Source: an uncultured Bacteroidota bacterium (GTDB lineage Bacteria > Bacteroidota > Bacteroidia > Chitinophagales > Chitinophagaceae). Taken from it: a DNA stretch of 10,182 nucleotides. Both the position numbers and the translations under genes were made by a program. Positions 6,656 through 10,182 of this stretch are shown in pieces. Within the stretch, counting starts at the first letter, position 1; each line of letters opens with the position of its first letter. The stretch is from assembly GCA_903825065.1 (NCBI GenBank), contig CAIJZG010000045.1, forward strand, positions 1-10,182, in the 5' to 3' direction. The notes under the pieces were generated by a model. That model was not told where the DNA came from. It saw only the letters and a program-made list of their open reading frames with translations, and ran no database searches.

Positions 6656-7279
6656 TTAAAGTGGTTGTCCTTGTGTTATCCAAGCTAAAAATGTGGCGGT
6701 TGTTGTTCCATCTAAACTTAAGGTCCCACCTTTATGGCCACTAGCTCCTGCGCTGCCCATCATTTGAGAAAGCATGTCTTTATCGGTAGACATTTTTGCA
6801 TAATCTAAATTTGGTCCTAATCCGCCATGGCAGGCACTTCCCTTACATACTTGTTTGTAGATAGGAACGATATTAATGGTATAGGTTACTGGGCCAGTAA
6901 TAGCTGGGGGAACATAATTATCTTTTGCCCCTTGTGCCACCCATGTTTGTATAATAGCTGCCTGAGCAGGTGTAAAGAAGATACCTCCTTCACCAGGATG
7001 TTCTCCACCTTTAGCCATAGTTTCGAAGACCGAAGACCTTGACTGGATCGTAGAAAAATAAATAGTGTCTTTAATCGCAAAGGGTACTGCATTAGAAACT
7101 TTTCCATTAATGTGGCAACCACATGCACCAGAGGTAACAATTGGTACAATGTCGTCGCGGAATGAAATATTTTCTAGTCCTGTAGCCGTTGGTTTGGTAA
7201 TATCCTTATTGTTATTGTAACAAGAGAAGAAAAGCAGAACTCCGCCAATCACTCCCAGATATACTAATAATTTATTCAT
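6656..7279 (-). CDS. Tandem cytochrome c-like lipoprotein with one aberrant heme motif
   Basis: A 207-residue lipoprotein; the signal ends in FFSC with lipid Cys20. Two similar halves are seen. The first has ISFRDDIVPIV (38-48), CGCH (Cys53, Cys55, His56), GGEHPGEGG (91-99) and IIQTWVAQGAK (109-119). The second has YTINIVPIYKQ (133-143), CKGSACH (Cys145, Cys150, His151), SGHKGG (180-185) and FLAWITQGQ (197-205). The second heme site is CX4CH; the first is CXCH, not a standard heme c motif. The distal position has His (His94, His182) rather than Met, suggesting bis-His hemes. It lies 22 nt after the larger cytochrome gene and 33 nt before YceI. It probably relays electrons; whether the first half binds heme is open. 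Confidence 0.8.
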   Translation of the reverse strand: MNKLLVYLGVIGGVLLFFSCYNNNKDITKPTATGLENISFRDDIVPIVTSGACGCHINGKVSNAVPFAIKDTIYFSTIQSRSSVFETMAKGGEHPGEGGIFFTPAQAAIIQTWVAQGAKDNYVPPAITGPVTYTINIVPIYKQVCKGSACHGGLGPNLDYAKMSTDKDMLSQMMGSAGASGHKGGTLSLDGTTTATFLAWITQGQPL

Positions 7280-7301
7280 AAAATGTTTTTTCTGGTTAGT
7301 A

Positions 7302-8492
7302 TTATTTTACAATGATTTTTCCTGAATAAGTGTATTTGAAAATGCCCGCACCATCGGTACCATACTTCCATACATCAGGAATATTTGGATCAGTGAAATA
7401 CCAGGCTTTGATAATGGCAACATCAGAAGGTCTTAATCCGCCATCACTCCAGGCCATATCTCCTTGTGTTTTAGTAGCCCAAACTTTAGTGCGTGGATTT
7501 GCTAATACGATTGTGGTATCAATTCTTGACAATAGAGTACTGCTTGAGTTTAAATTATCTCCTTTTACATAATACTTCTTCCCTGTTCCATCAATGAATA
7601 CAACTGAACTGTTAGATCTTATAGCTTTTGGAGCGATGATATCTAACAACTGATCATCATAAGTATTTAGTGGTCCTCTTCCACTTATTGCAGAAATAGG
7701 AGTTCCGAAAGTTGCATATGGTCTGAAGCTAGCATTTGCTAAGGTATCCGCATAAAATTGACGAACACTGTCTTTATAGCTTTTCCAAACTGATGTCAAT
7801 TTTGGATCTTTCAATTGAGGATAGGTAGTAATGGCCCCAGTTGTTTGATTCTGAAAATAAAAGGTAGAAGAATCTGAAGTGGATAAGGCACCTAATAATC
7901 CCTTTCTTGCCCAGCCACCTGTTGCTGTAGCTTCGTTATGACAGTTTCCTGAAGAACATCCAACTCCTATCAATGCGGTAGCAGCAGGCCGAAAGTCTTC
8001 AAGACCAGGATAATTTTTCGCACCATTTTTAATCCAATTGTAAATAATTGATTTCTCAGTAACAGTTAAATCTACCCCATAGTTAATCGGTGGCATTGCC
8101 TTATTTAAATCACTGGTGGTTACCATTTGAAATAATTGGCTTGCTTCAGGATTTCCAACAACTACCATACTCTTTACGCTTTCATAAGTATCAAGCGTTG
8201 GCTTAACACCTCCAACACCATGGCATCCGGCAGAAACACAATTATTCTTAATAATGCTTCGAACACTTTTAGTAACAATAATATCATTGATGCCAGGATT
8301 AATGTCCGCGAAGGCAACAACAGTACTATCATAATAAGGTGAAAAAATAGTGGAATCTGGTCGATTCACTAATGATCTTGAAACTGTACTTGCATTTGTC
8401 CCGTCTTTCTTACACTGCACCAATAACAGTGAGATTAAAACCATACTGACAAGGCACAAGATGCCCTTTTGGTTGTAAACCGTTTTTTTCAT
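7302..8492 (-). CDS. Two-site cytochrome c lipoprotein, first gene of operon A
   Basis: A 396-residue lipoprotein; the signal ends in LVQC with lipid Cys27. A first cytochrome-like domain contains CVSAGCH (Cys85, Cys90, His91), a probable distal Met133 in KAMPP, and the closing helix YNWIKNGAKN (151-160). A second site CSSGNCH (Cys179, Cys184, His185) begins a longer C-terminal region that holds a DG-G-KYYVKGDN segment near 301-313 and a final helix SDVAIIKAWYF (356-366), again like the end of a cytochrome domain. Both sites are CX4CH. The inserted stretch between about 190 and 350 matches no family I recognise. No acidic run follows the lipid cysteine. It starts the operon, 22 nt before the second cytochrome lipoprotein, behind a candidate promoter at 8587-8594. 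Confidence 0.83.
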   Translation of the reverse strand: MKKTVYNQKGILCLVSMVLISLLLVQCKKDGTNASTVSRSLVNRPDSTIFSPYYDSTVVAFADINPGINDIIVTKSVRSIIKNNCVSAGCHGVGGVKPTLDTYESVKSMVVVGNPEASQLFQMVTTSDLNKAMPPINYGVDLTVTEKSIIYNWIKNGAKNYPGLEDFRPAATALIGVGCSSGNCHNEATATGGWARKGLLGALSTSDSSTFYFQNQTTGAITTYPQLKDPKLTSVWKSYKDSVRQFYADTLANASFRPYATFGTPISAISGRGPLNTYDDQLLDIIAPKAIRSNSSVVFIDGTGKKYYVKGDNLNSSSTLLSRIDTTIVLANPRTKVWATKTQGDMAWSDGGLRPSDVAIIKAWYFTDPNIPDVWKYGTDGAGIFKYTYSGKIIVK

Positions 8493-8586
8493 ACACTTAA
8501 TTTTAATTTAATGATCTGTAGGAGTAGTGAATAGGTTTTTCGATTTTGCTCCAATATTAACTTAGGTGGGATCTAAATTTCGAATC

Positions 8587-8617
8587 CAAAATTATAAGTG
8601 TATTAAATACATTTAAA
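8587..8617 (-). promoter_or_regulatory. Candidate promoter of operon A
   Basis: On the minus strand TAATTTTG (8594 to 8587) matches the Bacteroidota -7 consensus TAnnTTTG exactly. A weak -33 element TTTA (8617 to 8614) precedes it by 19 nt. This would give a leader of roughly 85-90 nt before the start at 8492. A 13-bp palindrome fills most of the spacer. Confidence 0.4.
8599..8611. promoter_or_regulatory. 13-bp palindrome in the operon A promoter spacer
   Basis: TGTATT-A-AATACA is a perfect inverted repeat of 6 bp around one base. It falls between the proposed -33 and -7 elements, where a repressor could block transcription. Its function is not known and AT-rich chance is possible. Confidence 0.3.
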
Positions 8618-8639
8618 TGACAATAGGCACCAATTTTTA

Positions 8640-8651
8640 TGATATTTATCA
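8640..8651. promoter_or_regulatory. TGA-N6-TCA Crp/Fnr-like site between operon A and the OB-fold gene
   Basis: TGAT-ATTT-ATCA is an inverted repeat with the Crp/Fnr core spacing, preceded by TTTTA as is the site before operon B. It is centred about 65 nt upstream of the proposed operon A transcription start and about 98 nt upstream of the OB-fold start codon, so it could serve either divergent gene. Confidence 0.35.
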
Positions 8652-8742
8652 GCAATTTTTGTGCTCATTATCATTCTTTGAGGATTTTGTTAGTTTCAAC
8701 TTTACATTTATTAAAGTTTTTATCACAGTTTCAAAAGAAAAA

Positions 8743-9180
8743 ATGAAAAAGAAAATTATTATCGGAATCGTTGCTATTATAGTAATAGCAGGCATTTGGG
8801 GAGCATTGAATAAAGAAAAAGCAACACAAATGATTGTTGATCTGGGTATGGCAATGACTTCATCGGTTAAACATCGAAATCCGTCTACTGAAAAAGCTAA
8901 ATTTGAAATGAAAGCAGAAGCATTTTCAAAAGCTTTTAAAGACAATGCAGCAGATGCAAACAAACTATATATTAATCAAGCAGTATTAATTGAAGGAGAT
9001 ATTACCACAATAGCAGGTGTAACTCTTACGCTAAACAATATTGCATGCAATATTGATTCGTCAGAAGTTGGCAAATTAAAAGATTTGAAAGTTGGATCAA
9101 AAGTAAAAGTACAAGGATTAGTAGTTGGCTATAATGACCTAATGGAAGAAATAGCATTGGCACAATGCACTATTAAATAG
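8743..9180 (+). CDS. Membrane-anchored OB-fold protein (tRNA_anti-like)
   Basis: A 145-residue protein. An N-terminal membrane anchor (MKKK, then a hydrophobic stretch at about 5-22) is followed by a short linker, an AEAFSKAFKDNAADANKLY helix (about 58-76) and an OB-fold: INQAVLIEGDITTI, VTLTLNNIACNI, LKVGSKVKVQGLVVGY and a final ALAQCTIK. The order of helix, strands and the closing cysteine matches the tRNA_anti-like OB-fold proteins common in Bacteroidota, whose ligand is not known; nucleic-acid binding should not be assumed for an exported domain. The frame is open to an ATG at 8617, but the start at 8743 gives a clean signal anchor after an A-rich leader. It is divergent from operon A and is followed by its own terminator, so a functional link to the cytochromes is not shown. 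Confidence 0.8.
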   Translation: MKKKIIIGIVAIIVIAGIWGALNKEKATQMIVDLGMAMTSSVKHRNPSTEKAKFEMKAEAFSKAFKDNAADANKLYINQAVLIEGDITTIAGVTLTLNNIACNIDSSEVGKLKDLKVGSKVKVQGLVVGYNDLMEEIALAQCTIK

Positions 9181-9207
9181 GATGTAGTTTTTTGGGATAA
9201 TTTAGTC

Positions 9208-9256
9208 TGACCCCTCTTAAACAGATGCAAACTTTGTTTAGGTAGGGTCATTTTTT
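9208..9256 (+). terminator. Rho-independent terminator of the OB-fold gene
   Basis: TGACCC and GGGTCA (9208-9213 and 9245-9250) enclose a two-base internal mismatch and an inner stem ending in TAAACA / TGTTTA, with an 11-nt loop. A T6 tract follows at once. It begins 27 nt after the stop codon at 9180. Confidence 0.82.
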
Positions 9257-9404
9257 GCTTTTATGGTGACTATTTAATTCCTGATAGTAAGAATACCTTT
9301 TTCAACTTGAATGATAATAACCGAATTAACAAAGGTTTTGCCCTAAATAAATTCTATTAGTAGTTGTGGTAGCTATCTTCAACTCAAATAAGAATTTTTC
9401 CGAT

Positions 9405-10182
9405 ATGAAAAAAGGCATCCTTTACATGATTTTGGGTCTATTGATATCATTACACAGCATCGCTCAAGATGGAATTTCAGCATCAAAATGGCAAACAAAA
9501 CCACTGATAATTGATGGGAATGATAATGAATGGCCCAAACCCTTTTCATTTTTTGATACCCAAAGTGCGTTAATGTTTTCGATATCCAATGATGACAAGA
9601 ATTTATACCTCTGTTTCTCAAATAACGATAGAATGAAAACAAGTAAAATGATGAAAGCAGGTTGGAGTATTGAATTATTCTCATCTGAAAAGAAAAGAAA
9701 ATTTGACGTAAGTATCATTTTCCCTAATTCAATTGACCCAGGAATAAATAAACAATCCGATTTTAATGCAGCTATTCAAATCTATAAATCAGAAATTCAA
9801 ACTGTAAAAACAAAAGGGTTTCTCTTAACCAAAACTGAGATTAATTTATCGAATAACTCAGGAATAAATATTGTTGTAGGCGCAGACTCAACTGAAAAAA
9901 TAGTTTACGAAATAAAAATTCCATTGAGAGAATTGATGGCAGAAAGTTTGATCCAACTTAATGAGGTTATTACGCTTGACTTAACTATCAACGCTATTGA
10001 AAAACCAAAAGGCGCAAATAGCATGTCAAGCACAAGATCAAGTTTTAGTAGTGGTGGTGGACGTGGTGGTCATGGTGGTGGACGTAGCAGCGGTGGTTAT
10101 AACAAAATAAACTCAGGTGTTTATGATCAATCAGGGTTATTTGAAAAAGTAAATTTTAAACAAAAAATCAAGTTGGTTAAGC
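9405..10182 (+). CDS. Secreted CBM9/DOMON-like protein with Gly/Arg-rich segment, truncated by window end
   Basis: An open frame of 259 codons continues past the window. The start MKKGILYMILGLLISLHSIAQ is a signal peptide with probable cleavage after SIAQ (about residue 21). Then KPLIIDGNDNEWPKPF (about 32-47) and LMFSISNDDKNLYLCF (56-71) resemble the first strands of CBM9/DOMON-like sugar- or heme-binding folds, and VYEIKIPLREL (about 167-177) fits a later strand. Residues 217-232 are a Gly/Arg/Ser run (GGGRGGHGGGRSSGGY) encoded by a repeated 12-mer, likely a flexible linker. No heme motif is visible in the part seen. The opening IDG-(N/V)-(D/I)-x-x-W pattern is also found in the ethylbenzene-dehydrogenase-related protein of operon B, perhaps only through the shared fold. 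No specific function can be assigned. Confidence 0.7.
   Translation, partial: MKKGILYMILGLLISLHSIAQDGISASKWQTKPLIIDGNDNEWPKPFSFFDTQSALMFSISNDDKNLYLCFSNNDRMKTSKMMKAGWSIELFSSEKKRKFDVSIIFPNSIDPGINKQSDFNAAIQIYKSEIQTVKTKGFLLTKTEINLSNNSGINIVVGADSTEKIVYEIKIPLRELMAESLIQLNEVITLDLTINAIEKPKGANSMSSTRSSFSSGGGRGGHGGGRSSGGYNKINSGVYDQSGLFEKVNFKQKIKLVK
10053..10085 (+). repeat. 12-bp direct repeat coding the Gly/Arg-rich run
   Basis: GGTGGTGGACGT occurs at 10053-10064 and again at 10074-10085, both in frame and coding GGGR, separated by GGTGGTCAT. It probably arose by slippage in a low-complexity linker. Confidence 0.85.

Noticed and set aside
6827..7149. Two short open frames overlapping the tandem cytochrome gene, one on each strand
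   Set aside because: The cytochrome frame has a lipoprotein signal, heme motifs and a family C-terminus; the others have none.
8649..8963. A minus-strand frame of 104 codons opposite the OB-fold gene
   Set aside because: It is antisense to a gene with a clear anchor and OB-fold pattern, and its product lacks motifs.
9379..9718. Two overlapping minus-strand frames near the right end
   Set aside because: They are antisense to the secreted CBM9/DOMON-like gene, which has a signal peptide and stays open to the window end.
1..10182. tRNA, rRNA, CRISPR arrays, insertion sequences or attachment sites
   Set aside because: No cloverleaf, spaced repeats, transposase or terminal inverted repeats were seen on reading; gene content and composition look uniform along the window.

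Overview
The window comes from an AT-rich Bacteroidota genome, probably a Chitinophagaceae-like lineage (phylum fairly sure, family a guess). The signs are paired DUF5777-type barrels, lipoproteins whose cysteine follows a short hydrophobic signal, CX4CH heme motifs typical of cytochromes in this phylum, start codons without Shine-Dalgarno sequences, and one good TAnnTTTG -7 box. Ten of the twelve genes read leftward and look like one multi-operon electron-transfer locus of the cell envelope.

Layout, following leftward transcription. Operon A (8492 to 5016): a two-site cytochrome c lipoprotein, a second two-site lipoprotein with aberrant motifs, a YceI-family protein and a DUF5777 outer-membrane barrel, ended by a strong terminator at 4969-4986. 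Operon B (4692 to 1587): an ethylbenzene-dehydrogenase-related heme lipoprotein with a CX3CH motif, a one-heme lipoprotein, a second DUF5777 barrel and a classical CXXCH cytochrome c, ended by a hairpin at 1531-1566. Operon C (1487 to beyond base 1): a small twin-arginine-like membrane protein, a TAT-type ferredoxin subunit with four cluster sites, and the start of an NrfD/PsrC-type quinol-interacting membrane subunit that runs off the window.

Read together, operon C looks like a quinone/quinol module (NrfD plus FeS subunit) exchanging electrons with the periplasm. Operons A and B supply periplasmic or outer-membrane-anchored heme proteins, and each carries a beta-barrel. The donor or acceptor is not visible; any catalytic molybdopterin or other subunit would lie left of base 1. 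The repeated 'heme lipoproteins plus DUF5777 barrel' arrangement is the most interesting feature and could be a small porin-cytochrome-like system. This is inference.

The right end (8743-10182) is on the + strand: a small membrane-anchored OB-fold (tRNA_anti-like) protein with its own terminator, then a secreted protein with a CBM9/DOMON-like start and a Gly/Arg-rich segment, cut by the window end. Their link to the redox locus is uncertain. Intergenic regions before operons A and B each hold a TGA-N6-TCA inverted repeat of Crp/Fnr type, suggesting shared control.
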